From Byssovorax sp. (GTDB taxonomy: Bacteria; Myxococcota_A; Polyangia; Polyangiales; Polyangiaceae), in NCBI GenBank assembly GCA_025362495.1, contig JANYGI010000185.1:1-53511 (forward strand): a stretch of DNA of 53,511 nucleotides, written 5' to 3'. The notes beneath the pieces were generated by a model that was not told the DNA's origin, did no database searches, and saw only the letters and a program-made list of their open reading frames with translations. Positions within the stretch are counted from its first letter, which is position 1. Every line of letters starts with the position of its first letter. Positions 12,547 to 23,951 of the stretch are shown here, one piece after another. Position numbers and translations under genes: made by a program.

Positions 12547-13205
12547 CTCGGGCTCGTGATCGGAGCCGCGATCCCGAGCATTGCCAGCCCCGCCTCGACG
12601 AGGTGGTCTTCGATGAGCACCAGCGCCGCCGCCGAGGTCGAGTGGGCGTGCGCCGGGGGCACGGCAGCGAGCAGCGCGAGCTCGCTGTCGTGGCTGATCG
12701 CGTAGCGGACCACGAGGAAGATCGTGCTCTGAATCGCGAGGCGGAGCCGGCCGGCGGGGCGGCCGGTGATCAGCGCCAGCGCGTCGGAGATCTGATCGAG
12801 GAACGGCACGAGCCGCGTCGCGCGGATCTGCGGATCGACCTCGCCCGCGTCGACGATCGATCGCTGCATGAGGCGAACGGCAGGCCGGTGCGCGCGCGCG
12901 AACTGGAAGCCGATGCGGATCGCTCGCGCCAGGATCGCGCTCGGCGCTGCGCTCTGCTCGACCAGGGCTGCGCCGAGCTCGCCGCCGAGGCCGCGGAGCT
13001 CGTCCTGCGTCGACTCGAGGCAGGCGCGGTACAGGCCCTCTTTGTTGCCGAAGTAGTGATGAATCATCGCCAGGCTCACCCGCGCGGCGGCGGCGACCTC
13101 GCGCGTCGTCACGCCATCCATGCCGCCGTCGGCGAAGAGGTCGAGGGCGCTGCTGAGGATGCGCCCGCGGGTGGCGCTGGCGTCGGCGTTGACAGGGCGG
13201 GCCAT
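12543..13205 (-). CDS. TetR-family transcriptional regulator
   Basis: The 220-residue protein has a TetR N-terminal DNA-binding domain: RILSSALDLFADGGMDGVTT, REVAAAARVSLAMIHHYFGN then KEGLY, the standard three-helix arrangement with the recognition helix VSLAMIHHYF. The C-terminal ligand domain is helical and not assignable to a known ligand. The ATG at 13205 starts MARPVNADASATRG, the normal distance from the HTH; the open frame continues upstream but would add a long unlikely N-terminus. It is divergent from dnaK, 296 bp apart, with an inverted repeat in that gap that could be its operator. Placing a TetR between grpE and dnaK is unusual. Confidence 0.9.
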   Translation of the reverse strand: MARPVNADASATRGRILSSALDLFADGGMDGVTTREVAAAARVSLAMIHHYFGNKEGLYRACLESTQDELRGLGGELGAALVEQSAAPSAILARAIRIGFQFARAHRPAVRLMQRSIVDAGEVDPQIRATRLVPFLDQISDALALITGRPAGRLRLAIQSTIFLVVRYAISHDSELALLAAVPPAHAHSTSAAALVLIEDHLVEAGLAMLGIAAPITSPS

Positions 13206-13311
13206 GGCTCCTTGAATCAAACAAGCGCCCGGATAGCAAGCTGCGCCGATTTCAGCGAGCACGGGCGCAGCAAGTCGACGCCAATCGAAGCAATCCGGGT
13301 CATGGAGCTCG

Positions 13312-13336
13312 CAACAAATCACCTGAGTGATTGTTG
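13312..13336. promoter_or_regulatory. Inverted repeat between tetR and dnaK, possible TetR operator
   Basis: AATCAC-CTGA-GTGATT (13317-13332) is a perfect 6-4-6 inverted repeat and is extended by CAACA on the left and GTTG on the right with a one-base slip. It lies 107 bp upstream of the tetR start and 166 bp upstream of dnaK in the 296-bp divergent region. TetR proteins usually bind such palindromes in their own promoter. No CIRCE element was found here. Confidence 0.45.
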
Positions 13337-13501
13337 TGGTTCGCACGCTTCGACGGTGACACGCCTCGGCTTCGATCTCCGGTCGCGCGGACGGCGCATC
13401 GCCCTCCACCCAGGTCGGGACGGGCATTGCTCGGGAGGAGGAAACCGCCCTGTATCTCCAGGCAGCGCCTGACGATTCCTGATGTATGCTCCCGCCACGT
13501 T

Positions 13502-15364
<1,863 letters not shown>

Positions 15365-15435
15365 CACCAGGATCGAAGTCATGCGGCCGGCCTCGCCGGG
15401 CGCTCACAGCACACCCGGCAACCAGGGCTCATCTC

Positions 15436-18400
15436 GTGGAACAGACGTTCGGTCGCTACCGCCTCCTGGAGCGCCTCGGCGAGGGCGGGATGGCCGAGGT
15501 CTTCAAGGCCAAGAGCTTCGGCGTCGAGGGCTTCGAAAAAGTCCTAGTCATCAAGCGCATTTTGCCGAAGCTGGCCGCGCACCCGAAGTTCGTCGACATG
15601 TTCGTCCACGAGGCGAAGCTCGCGGTGCGGCTCTCGCACGCCAACATCGTCCAGGTGTTCGACCTCGGGCGCGTCGACGATCCGGCGGGCGAGGCGACGA
15701 GCTACTTCATCGCGATGGAGTACGTGCCGGGGCTCGACCTCGCCACGCTGCTCGCGCGGTGCCGCCGTCAGAAGCTCCAGGTGCCCTTCGGCATGGCGGT
15801 GTTCCTCGCGGCCGAAGTCGCCAAGGCGCTCGATCACGCGCACCGCCGCCGCGACGAGCACGGGCGCCCGCTCGGCATCGTCCACCGCGACATCTCGCCG
15901 CAGAACATTTTGCTCTCGTGGGAGGGCGAGGTGAAGGTGACGGACTTCGGCATCGCCAAGGCCAAGGACTCGATCATCGAGGACGAAGCGGGCGACACGC
16001 GGGCCGGGCGCGTGCGCGGAAAGCTCGCGTACATGAGCCCCGAGCAGGCCAAGGCCGAGCCCGTCGACGGGCGGAGCGATCTCTTCTCGCTCGGCACGGT
16101 GCTCTACGAAATGCTCGCGGGGAGCAACCCGTTCACCGCGCCCACGGTGTTCGAGACCGCGCGGCGCGTGCACGCGAGCGAGTACCCGCCGCTCGAGCTG
16201 CTGCGGGAAGGCACGCCCAGGGCGCTGACCGAGCTCGTCGTGAAGATGCTGGCGAAGAAGCCGGACGATCGCTTCGCCGACGCGGGCAAGCTGCACGAGC
16301 ACCTGCTCGGCTACTTCTACGCGTCGGGCGAGCGCTTCGGCCCGAGCAAGCTCGCCGAGTTCCTCGAGGGCTTCCACGAGGTCTCGTCGGCGCCCGAGCT
16401 CGACAGCGTCGCGGTGTTCGAGGACGTGCCCAACGTCGGCGCCAACGAGCGCACGCCGGTCGAGGTGCCGAGCCCGAGCCCCAACGGCGGCGGCGCCAGC
16501 AAGGCCACGTCGACGGGCCTCTTCAAGCTCACGCGCTCCGGCGAAACCGGGCAGTTCACGCGCACCACCGAGATCGGCGAGCGGCGTGAGGTGACGGCGC
16601 TGGTGCTGGCGCTCCCGGACAAAGATCGCGGCCGCGAGGGTGCACGCTCGGCGTCGCCCGTCGTCGATCGCGCGCGCGATGTCCTGCTCCGCTACGGCGC
16701 GCGGCTCGTCGAGGAGGAGGCGTCGCAGCTCGTGGCGCTCTTCGGCCTCGGCGACGCCGACGGTCGCGACACCGAGTCGGCGGCGCGGGCCGCCCTCGTG
16801 ATCCTCCGCAGCCGCGGCGGCGCGCAGCTCTCGGCCGGCATCCACGCGGCGCGCATCGTCATCGACGTGCAGGGCGAGCCCGTGAAGGACGAGCGCCTCG
16901 CCTCGCTCATCGCCACGGCGCAGTCGCTCTCGCGCGCGACCGAGGGGCGCGTCGCCGTCTCGCGCTTCGCCGGCCGCGTGATCCGCTCCGAGTTCGCCGC
17001 CGAAGAGCTCCCCGGCGCCGGTCACAGCGCGCCCGAGGGCGGCTGCGTGATCACCGCGGCGCGCTCGCCGTCGAGCCTCTACGGCCGCTTCATCGGCCGC
17101 CACGACGAGCTCAAGCGCCTCGGCGACATCCTCGCCAGCGCCACGCGCCGCCGCGCCCAGCTCGTCAGCGTGCAGGGCGACAAGGGCATCGGGAAGACGC
17201 GGCTCCTCGCGGAGATGGAACGCCGTCTTTCCAAGGGGAACTACAACGTCGGCTTCTACATCGCGTCGTGCCCCAAGAACGGCGCCGAGGTCCCCGAGAG
17301 CGGCCTCTCGGCGATGCTGCGCGTCCTCTGCGGCGTGCAAGAGGGCGACGACGAGGCGCGGATCCTCGCGGTGTTGCCGCGGCTGCGCGCCCTCGGCCTG
17401 CACTCGGACGAGTCGGCCGCGGTGCTCGCCGAGCTCGGCGCCACGCTCGAAGGCGGCGGCCCGCGGGCCCCGCAAGAGTCGGCCCTCACGCTGCGCACCG
17501 CCTTCGCGCGCATGGTGCAGAGCCTCTGCGACGATCGCCTCCACTGCTTCTGCTGGGACGACGCGCAGGCGATGGACCAGTCCACGATCGACACCATCCT
17601 CTCGGTCGTCGGCCGCGGCGCGCCGAGCTCGTCGTCGGGCGAAGCGTCGCGCGCCGCGCCCTCGGCCTCGCCGACGTCGAGCGGCTCTCTCCGCGCGGTG
17701 TTCCTCCTGTCGACGCGCGAGGACGTCCCCGAGGTCGTCACCAAGCACGTCGCCCATCACGGGCTCACGCTCGGCGAGCTCTCGGACGACGACGGCTCGC
17801 GGCTGATCGCGACCCGCGTCGGCGCGCGGATCCTCTCGCCGGAGCTCCTCGCGTTCTGCCGCGATCGCGCCGGCGGCCACCCGCTCTTCCTCGAGGAGCT
17901 GGTGAAAGAGCTGACGGACTCGGGCGCGATCACCGTCGAGAGCGGCGAGGCGCAGGCGCGGCTCGACGGCGCGACGGCCGTCCCGCGCACGCTGCGCACG
18001 CTGATCGCCGGCCGCGTCACGCGCCTCGAATCGGGGGAGCGCGCGGTCCTCCAGGCCGCGGCGATCCTCGGCGAGCCGATCCTCACCCAGGTGCTCGCGG
18101 CGATGCTCAAGCTCAGCGTCGCGCAGGTCGATCGCACCATCGCCGCCCTGTTCGTGAAGGACTTCATTCGCATCACCGGCCCCGCGCAGGTGAGCTTCGC
18201 GTCGCCGATCCACGGAGAGATCGTGCTCGACGCCATCCCGCCCGAGGCGCGGCGCGAGCTCCACGCGGCGACGGCGGCGTCGCTGATCGCGGTGCTGGGC
18301 AGCGACGGGATCGATCACTCGGAGCGCATCGGCCACCACCTCTACGAGGCCGGCGATCGCGATCGCGCCGCCGACTTCCTCGCCCAGGCCGCGCTCCACA

Positions 18401-19476
18401 AGATGCGCGTCGCCCAGCTCGAGCCGGCCATGCGCCTCCTCGGCCGCGCGCTCGATCTCGCCGATCACGATCAGCGCCCCGCGCAGGAGCTCGGCCTCTG
18501 GCTCAGCGCCCTCGCCGACGCGGCGACGCGCGTGCGATCGGGGCGTGATTTACCGGGGATCGCGGAGCGCACGCTCCGCCGCATCGACGCGGTCGGTTCG
18601 CTCCAGGAGCGGGTCATGGGTCGCGTCGACGTCGCCCGCGCCCTGGCGTCGATCAACCTCTACGACCGCGCCTATGGCCGCCTCGACGAGGCCTACGCGC
18701 TCGCCGGCGAAGACGGCCCGCTCCGCGGTCGCGCGCTCGCCGTCGAGCTCGAGGCGTCGTCACGCAGCGGCGATTTCGCCCGCGCCAGCCGCGCCATCGA
18801 GAAGCTCGAGGCGCTTGGCCCGCTCCAGAGCTCGCGCGTGCTCCTCGCCGCCGCGAGCGTGCGCGCCGCCTCGGGCGACGTGGCCTCGTCGCTGCGCTTG
18901 ATCGACGAGGCGCAGCGCCTCGACGCGCCCGACGATCTCGCGGCCGCCGTCGATCGCGAGAAGCAGCGCGTCCTCACGTACATCTACGCGCGCGACTACA
19001 AGGCCGCGGTCGAGGCCTCGGAGCACGCGGTCGATCTGGCGCGCACCGCCGGCGTCCGCGCCTCGCTCATCGTCACGCTCCACAACCTCGGCGACGCCGC
19101 GCGCCGCCTCGGCGATCTGCCCCGCGCCTACGCCGCGCTCACCGAGTCGAAGGAGCTGGCCGACGCCGCGGGCCAGGACCGCCTCGCGACGCTGAACCGG
19201 ATCCACCTCGCGTACCTCGACGGCATGCGCGGCGTCGACGGCGCCGAGACGCAGCTCCGCGACGCGGTTCGCTACGTCGACGGCCGCGGCTACGTCACCG
19301 ATGGGCTCGAGGGGCGCTTCCTCCTCGGCATGCTCCACCTCCAGAACGGCCAGGCCGCCGACGCCCAGCGCGAGCTCGGGCAGGTGCTCGCGCAGGCGCT
19401 CGAGTACGGCAATCGCCTCGTCGCCGACGACGCGCGCGAAGCCCTCGCGACGGTCGCCGCGCCCGCGAAGGCCTAG
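15436..19476 (+). CDS. Giant kinase / cyclase-like / AAA ATPase / TPR signalling protein
   Basis: The 1346-residue protein starts with a Ser/Thr kinase domain: GEGGMAEVF loop, a VIKRIL lysine, HRDISPQN (Ser for the usual Lys of HRDxKPxN, common in myxobacterial kinases), DFGIAK and LAYMSPEQ. Residues ~375-540 resemble a class III nucleotide-cyclase fold (REVTALVLALP, QLVALFGLGDA, SAARAALVILRS) without obvious metal-binding Asp pairs. An AAA_16-type ATPase follows, Walker A GDKGIGKT at 581-588 and CWDDAQAMD as Walker B, then ~500 helical TPR-like residues. GTG at 15436 opens directly into the kinase. It lies 71 bp after dnaK, so read-through from dnaK is possible. Targets are unknown. Confidence 0.88.
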   Translation: MEQTFGRYRLLERLGEGGMAEVFKAKSFGVEGFEKVLVIKRILPKLAAHPKFVDMFVHEAKLAVRLSHANIVQVFDLGRVDDPAGEATSYFIAMEYVPGLDLATLLARCRRQKLQVPFGMAVFLAAEVAKALDHAHRRRDEHGRPLGIVHRDISPQNILLSWEGEVKVTDFGIAKAKDSIIEDEAGDTRAGRVRGKLAYMSPEQAKAEPVDGRSDLFSLGTVLYEMLAGSNPFTAPTVFETARRVHASEYPPLELLREGTPRALTELVVKMLAKKPDDRFADAGKLHEHLLGYFYASGERFGPSKLAEFLEGFHEVSSAPELDSVAVFEDVPNVGANERTPVEVPSPSPNGGGASKATSTGLFKLTRSGETGQFTRTTEIGERREVTALVLALPDKDRGREGARSASPVVDRARDVLLRYGARLVEEEASQLVALFGLGDADGRDTESAARAALVILRSRGGAQLSAGIHAARIVIDVQGEPVKDERLASLIATAQSLSRATEGRVAVSRFAGRVIRSEFAAEELPGAGHSAPEGGCVITAARSPSSLYGRFIGRHDELKRLGDILASATRRRAQLVSVQGDKGIGKTRLLAEMERRLSKGNYNVGFYIASCPKNGAEVPESGLSAMLRVLCGVQEGDDEARILAVLPRLRALGLHSDESAAVLAELGATLEGGGPRAPQESALTLRTAFARMVQSLCDDRLHCFCWDDAQAMDQSTIDTILSVVGRGAPSSSSGEASRAAPSASPTSSGSLRAVFLLSTREDVPEVVTKHVAHHGLTLGELSDDDGSRLIATRVGARILSPELLAFCRDRAGGHPLFLEELVKELTDSGAITVESGEAQARLDGATAVPRTLRTLIAGRVTRLESGERAVLQAAAILGEPILTQVLAAMLKLSVAQVDRTIAALFVKDFIRITGPAQVSFASPIHGEIVLDAIPPEARRELHAATAASLIAVLGSDGIDHSERIGHHLYEAGDRDRAADFLAQAALHKMRVAQLEPAMRLLGRALDLADHDQRPAQELGLWLSALADAATRVRSGRDLPGIAERTLRRIDAVGSLQERVMGRVDVARALASINLYDRAYGRLDEAYALAGEDGPLRGRALAVELEASSRSGDFARASRAIEKLEALGPLQSSRVLLAAASVRAASGDVASSLRLIDEAQRLDAPDDLAAAVDREKQRVLTYIYARDYKAAVEASEHAVDLARTAGVRASLIVTLHNLGDAARRLGDLPRAYAALTESKELADAAGQDRLATLNRIHLAYLDGMRGVDGAETQLRDAVRYVDGRGYVTDGLEGRFLLGMLHLQNGQAADAQRELGQVLAQALEYGNRLVADDAREALATVAAPAKA

Positions 19477-19504
19477 CGACTCACCATCACGATCGCGATC
19501 GCGA

Positions 19505-20089
19505 TCACGGGTTCAAGCGCGTCGTGGTCCACCCTTCGCCGGCGCGCTCGAAGACGATCCGCTCGTGCAGCCGGCTCGGGCGATCGTGCCAGAGCTCGAT
19601 GCGCTCGGCGACGACGCGGTAGCCACCCCAGTGCGAAGGACGCGGGATTTCCCCTGGAAACCGCGCCTCGACCGCCAGCGTCTCGGCCTCGAGCTCGGCC
19701 ATCGAGCCGAGCGGGCGGCTCTGCCGCGAGGCCCACGCACCGACCTGGCTCCCGCGCGCGCGCGAGGCGAAGTACGCGTCCGAGTCGGCGTCGGAGACGC
19801 GCTCGACGGGGCCCTCGACGCGCACCTGCTCGCCGAGGACGGGCCAGTGCAAGCAGAGCGCGGCGAACGGGTTCTGCTCGAGCTCGACGCCCTTGCGGCT
19901 CTCGCGGTTGGTGTAGAAAACCAGCCCGCGCGCGTCGACGTCCTTCAGCAGCACCATGCGCACCGACGGCCTGCCGCGATCGTCGGCCGTCGCGAGCGAC
20001 ATCGCGGTGGGATCGTTTCGCTCGACCTTGCGCGCGCGGGCGAGCGCATCACGAACGCGGGCGAGGGGATCGAGATCGAGGGTGCTCAT
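19505..20089 (-). CDS. pdxH: Pyridoxamine 5'-phosphate oxidase
   Basis: The 194-residue protein is PdxH, the FMN enzyme that oxidises pyridoxine and pyridoxamine 5'-phosphates to pyridoxal phosphate. It shows the FMN/substrate regions PSVRMVLLKDVDARGLVFYT, NRESRKGVELEQNPFAALC and the C-terminal HWGGYRV with ELWHDRPSRLHERI, the last being the conserved C-terminal signature with the key R-H residues. Length is slightly short (about 215 is common) because the N-terminus is compact. It follows the NHL-repeat lipoprotein gene on the same strand after 46 bp and is convergent with the kinase gene. Confidence 0.95.
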   Translation of the reverse strand: MSTLDLDPLARVRDALARARKVERNDPTAMSLATADDRGRPSVRMVLLKDVDARGLVFYTNRESRKGVELEQNPFAALCLHWPVLGEQVRVEGPVERVSDADSDAYFASRARGSQVGAWASRQSRPLGSMAELEAETLAVEARFPGEIPRPSHWGGYRVVAERIELWHDRPSRLHERIVFERAGEGWTTTRLNP

Positions 20090-20135
20090 GGAGCGGCGTT
20101 ATAGGCTGCTCGCCGCCGCGGTCCAGCTCAACTCG

Positions 20136-22172
20136 TCAGGGCACGGCGGCCGCGGGCAGCGGGATCGTCACCGCGGTGGGCACGGCGCCGGGCTCCACGG
20201 CGAACGACGCCGCGAGCGTGCGGCGCACCGGCAAGCACACCGCGTGCGTCACCACGTCGCACACCACCATGTCGAGCACGCCGGTGAGCTCGGCCGTCTT
20301 CGCGCCGGCGACGGGCTCGACCTCGATCTCGAAGCCCTCCTTCGCGAGCGTCCCCTTCTCGCGCGTCGGCGCGGGCACGCGCGCGAGGCCGCGCGCGGTC
20401 GCCCACACCACGCGGAACGGCGCCTCGTCGTTGACGCCGGTGCCCTTCGGGATGTCCCAGCGCACGTGCACCTTGCTCGCGGCTCCGGGCGGGATCCGCA
20501 GCGGGCCGATGGCGATCGTCGGATCGCGCGCGTCGATCACCACGGGCGGGGGCGTCTCGATCGACGGCGCCGCGAGATCGCCGAGCGCCACCGCGTCGGC
20601 CTTCGCGCTGCTCTCGAGCGGCCAGCGCAGCACGCGGTGATGGTTGGTGTCGGCGATGAACAGCGTCGAGCCCGACGAGCCGAGGCCCGCGGGCTCGCCG
20701 AGATCTGCGCCGAGCACCGTGCGCGTCGTGCCCGTCCGCGGATCGACGCGCTTCACCTTCGAGTTGTACGAGTCGGCCACGTAGAGCGCGCCGCCCGCGT
20801 ACGTCATGCCGATCGGGTGCTGCAGCCGCGCCTTGGTCCTGTCGCCGTCGACGTCGCCGAACACGAAGAGGTCTTCGCCCACCACGGTGCGCACCTGCCC
20901 CTTTGCGACGTCGATCGCGCGCACGCTCGACGTCTCGCTGTCGAGCACGAACACCTCGGCACCATCGGTCGCGAGCGCGCTCGGCTGCGCGAACGACGCG
21001 TCGAGCAGCGGCCCGTCCACGCGCGCCTCGTGCCCGTTGCCAGCGACGAGCCGGAACGTCTCGCGCTTCGGATCGAAGAGCCCGATCTGGTGCGAGCCCG
21101 CGAGCGCGACGTAGAGCGCGCCGCGCACCTCGAGCAGATCCCACGGCGATCGCAGCGCCACCGCTCGCGCTGGCCGCTCTTCCGTCGAGAGCCTTCCGAG
21201 GCCGATCTCGCCGGTGCCCGCGACCGTCGTCACCACGCGCGCGGCGCGATCGATCTTGCGGAGCGTGTGGTTCCCGGTGTCGGCGACGAAGAGATCCGCG
21301 CCGACCTCGGCGAGGCCTTCGGGCCTTGAAAACGAGGCCTCCTGGAACGATCCATCGGCCTTGCCAGCGAGCCCGGATCCGATCGTCGCCTCGACCTTGC
21401 CGCTCCGGTCGACGACGACGAGGCGATCGTGGCCGGTGTCGGCGATGGCCAGCCCGCCGTCCTTCAGCGCGAGCACCTTGCCCGGGTAGCGCAGCGGCTT
21501 GTTCTCGATCGGCTCGACGCGAACGCCGCGGAGCGGACCCTTCGCGAGCTTGTTCGCGCGCTGCCCCTCGTCGAGCGCGGCCGCCACCACGCTCGTGAGC
21601 TCCTCGAGAGCCGGCTCGCCCGACGCGGCCCAGACGGCGCGCCCCTCGACGTCGAGCACCGCGACCGTCGGCCAGCTCTCGACGCCCCACGCGCGCCAGA
21701 TCGCCATGCTCCCGTCGACGGCCACCGGGTGCTCGATCCGGTTGTCGCGCACCACGTCTTGCAGCCGCCCGGCCTGCTTCTCTTCGTCGAATTTCGGCGA
21801 GTGGATCCCGACGACGGTGACGGCGCGCCCGCGGAAGCGATCCTCGATCTGGTGCAAGATCGGCAGCGTTTGCAGGCAGTTGATGCAGCAGCTCGTCCAG
21901 AAGTCGACGATGACGACGCGCCCGCGCAGCTCGTCCTTCGTGAGCGGGTGATCGACGTTGATCCACGCCGACGCGCCCTCGAAGCCGGCCACGTCGCCGC
22001 GCTCTTTCGCGGGCGGCAGCGTCGCCAGCGGGTACGAGAGCGGTGGCAAATTCGTGGCAGGCGCCGCTGCCACGGGCTTCGCGTCGGCGCCTCCACCGCG
22101 CGACGGCGACGTCGTCGCGCCGCTGCAACCGAGGATCCCCGCAATCAGAACGACGCCTGCGATCTGCCTCAT
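20136..22172 (-). CDS. NHLRC2-like lipoprotein: thioredoxin domain plus NHL beta-propeller
   Basis: The 678-residue protein starts MRQIAGVVLIAGILGC, a short lipoprotein signal with lipobox LGC. Residues ~70-200 are a thioredoxin-like domain with the active-site run WTSCCINCLQTLP (CCINC) and a WGVESWPTVAVLD cis-Pro segment. The next ~350 residues hold NHL-type repeats (GLAIADTGHDRLVVVD, LFVADTGNHTLRKID, LYVADSYNSKVKRVD) forming a propeller, and the last ~130 residues are a beta-sandwich-like C-terminus. This is the architecture of NHLRC2 family proteins. It should sit on the periplasmic side of a membrane and do thiol-disulfide chemistry, but the substrate is unknown. It lies between dnaA and pdxH on the same strand. 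Confidence 0.85.
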   Translation of the reverse strand: MRQIAGVVLIAGILGCSGATTSPSRGGGADAKPVAAAPATNLPPLSYPLATLPPAKERGDVAGFEGASAWINVDHPLTKDELRGRVVIVDFWTSCCINCLQTLPILHQIEDRFRGRAVTVVGIHSPKFDEEKQAGRLQDVVRDNRIEHPVAVDGSMAIWRAWGVESWPTVAVLDVEGRAVWAASGEPALEELTSVVAAALDEGQRANKLAKGPLRGVRVEPIENKPLRYPGKVLALKDGGLAIADTGHDRLVVVDRSGKVEATIGSGLAGKADGSFQEASFSRPEGLAEVGADLFVADTGNHTLRKIDRAARVVTTVAGTGEIGLGRLSTEERPARAVALRSPWDLLEVRGALYVALAGSHQIGLFDPKRETFRLVAGNGHEARVDGPLLDASFAQPSALATDGAEVFVLDSETSSVRAIDVAKGQVRTVVGEDLFVFGDVDGDRTKARLQHPIGMTYAGGALYVADSYNSKVKRVDPRTGTTRTVLGADLGEPAGLGSSGSTLFIADTNHHRVLRWPLESSAKADAVALGDLAAPSIETPPPVVIDARDPTIAIGPLRIPPGAASKVHVRWDIPKGTGVNDEAPFRVVWATARGLARVPAPTREKGTLAKEGFEIEVEPVAGAKTAELTGVLDMVVCDVVTHAVCLPVRRTLAASFAVEPGAVPTAVTIPLPAAAVP

Positions 22173-22262
22173 GCCGTGCTCCTACGCCGCGAGGATGCAC
22201 CGGTTTCTCGTGATCGCAAGCCGCGATCGCGCGCCGTGAGCGCAGGGAGATGCCGCCGCGAG

Positions 22263-23807
22263 CTACTCGTCGGCGAGTCGCCGCTCGAGCGCTTCGATGT
22301 GCGCGCGCACCTGCGGATCGGTGTCGCGCTGGGCCTCGATCTTCCGCACGGCGCTCATCACCGTCGTGTGATCGCGGTTGCCGAAGGCGCGGCCGATCTC
22401 GGGGAAGCTGCACTTGAGGCGCTGCTTGCAGAGGTACATCGCGACGTGGCGCGCGAAGGCGATGCTCTTGTGTCGATCCTTCGAGGTGAGATCGATCGAG
22501 CGCAGGTGGAAGTGGTGGCAGACGGCGCGCTGGATGTCTTCGACGCTCATCGTCTGCGCGCGCAGGCTCGGCGAGGCGGCGGAGATCTCGGCGCGGGCGA
22601 AGGCCAGATCGACGCGCTGCCCGGTGAGCGACGACTTCGCCGCGAGGCGAATGAGCGTGCCCTCGAGCTCGCGCACGTTGGAGCGGATCATCTGCGCGAG
22701 GAAGAGCGCCACGTCGTCGTCGAGCGCGAAGCCCTCGATCGCGGCCTTGTTGCGGACGATCGCCACGCGCGTCTCGAGCTCGGGGACCTGGATGTCGGCG
22801 ACGAGGCCCCACGAGAAGCGCGATACGAGCCGCTCTTCCATGCGCTCGAGGTTCTGCGGGTACTTGTCGCTCGTGACGACGATCTGCCGATCGATCGCGT
22901 GGAGCGCGTTGAAGGTGTGGAAGAACTCTTCCTGCGTCTGCTCGCGGCCCGCGAGGAACTGGATGTCGTCGACCAGGAGCACGTCGCACGCGCTGCGGTA
23001 GCGGGCGCGGAAGTCGTCCATCTTGTGGTGCTGGATGGCCGTGATGAAGTCGTTCGTGAACCGCTCGGCCGAGACGTAGATGATCCGCGCGCCGGCGTGC
23101 TCGTCGTGCACGCGGTTGGCGATCGCGTGCATGAGGTGGGTCTTGCCGAGGCCGGTGCCGCCGCAGATGAAGAGCGGGTTGTAGCGTCGGGCGCCGCCGC
23201 CGCCGGCCGCCGCGATCGCCGCGGCGTGGGCGAGCTGGTTCGACGGGCCGACGACGAACGTCGCGAAGTTGTGCTTCGGGTTGATGTCTTCCGGCATGGC
23301 GCTGCGGCGCACCAGGACGGGCGCGGGCGCAGGCTCGCCCTCGCTGCGGACGACCTCGGTGGGGCCGCGCGACGGACCGGCGTACGCGGCGATCTGCGGC
23401 CGCAGCGAAGCCGGAGCCGCGATCGCGGCCGCCCCGCCGACGGCGGCATCGGCGGCGATCGCGAGCGGCCGGAGCGTGATCGGCCGCAGCGCGATCGCCC
23501 GAGGGCGCACCGGCTGGATCAGCGATCGCGTCGACACCGGCGAGGCCAGGTGCGGATCGACGGTCCACGCGACCTGCACGCTCCACCCCGTCAGCGCGCG
23601 GATCTTCTCGGCCAGCGTGGGGAGGAAGTTCGCCTTCACCCACTCGAGGACGAACTCGTTTTGCACGCGCAACGTGAGCACGCCGTCGGTGAGGTCGTCG
23701 AACTGGACCCCTCCGAACCACTGATCGAACGTGGCAGGTGAGAGCCCACGCGTGTGCTCCACCGCCTGATCGAAAATAGACCGCGCGTCGTCTCTGGGAA
23801 TCGTCAT
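22263..23807 (-). CDS. dnaA: Chromosomal replication initiator DnaA
   Basis: The 514-residue protein is DnaA. Domain I is at residues 1-80 (FDQWFGGVQFDDL), domain II is a long Ala/Pro-rich linker to about 170, domain III is AAA+ with Walker A GGTGLGKT at 216-223 and Walker B VLLVDDIQFLAGRE, and domain IV ends with the DNA-binding signature FGNRDHTTVMSAVRKIE. The linker is longer than in E. coli, consistent with the 514-residue length. ATG at 23807 (MTIPRDD) is preferred over a GTG/ATG 24 codons upstream because those residues are hydrophobic and unlike DnaA starts. No dnaN or recF follows; the next gene is an NHL lipoprotein. DnaA-box-like sites lie just upstream. Confidence 0.95.
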   Translation of the reverse strand: MTIPRDDARSIFDQAVEHTRGLSPATFDQWFGGVQFDDLTDGVLTLRVQNEFVLEWVKANFLPTLAEKIRALTGWSVQVAWTVDPHLASPVSTRSLIQPVRPRAIALRPITLRPLAIAADAAVGGAAAIAAPASLRPQIAAYAGPSRGPTEVVRSEGEPAPAPVLVRRSAMPEDINPKHNFATFVVGPSNQLAHAAAIAAAGGGGARRYNPLFICGGTGLGKTHLMHAIANRVHDEHAGARIIYVSAERFTNDFITAIQHHKMDDFRARYRSACDVLLVDDIQFLAGREQTQEEFFHTFNALHAIDRQIVVTSDKYPQNLERMEERLVSRFSWGLVADIQVPELETRVAIVRNKAAIEGFALDDDVALFLAQMIRSNVRELEGTLIRLAAKSSLTGQRVDLAFARAEISAASPSLRAQTMSVEDIQRAVCHHFHLRSIDLTSKDRHKSIAFARHVAMYLCKQRLKCSFPEIGRAFGNRDHTTVMSAVRKIEAQRDTDPQVRAHIEALERRLADE

Positions 23808-23863
23808 CACCGCCAGCACGAAAAGGCACGACAGGGCGGCCGGTGTCACTCGGTCGCCCCAGG

Positions 23864-23872
23864 TTTTCCACA
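23864..23872 (+). promoter_or_regulatory. DnaA-box-like site TTTTCCACA
   Basis: TTTTCCACA differs from the TTATCCACA consensus at one base. It is 57 bp upstream of the dnaA start and 80 bp from the next similar site. Confidence 0.55.
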
Positions 23873-23951
23873 GACCCAAGGCCCGTGGGAGTCGTTGCTA
23901 CTGCCCAGAAATTACGGGAGAAAACCGCCAGGCATTGCCTGGAGCCCCCAG

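Noticed and set aside
13206-13501. CIRCE/HrcA operator upstream of dnaK
   Set aside because: No TTAGCACTC-N9-GAGTGCTAA-like sequence was found; the inverted repeat present is different.
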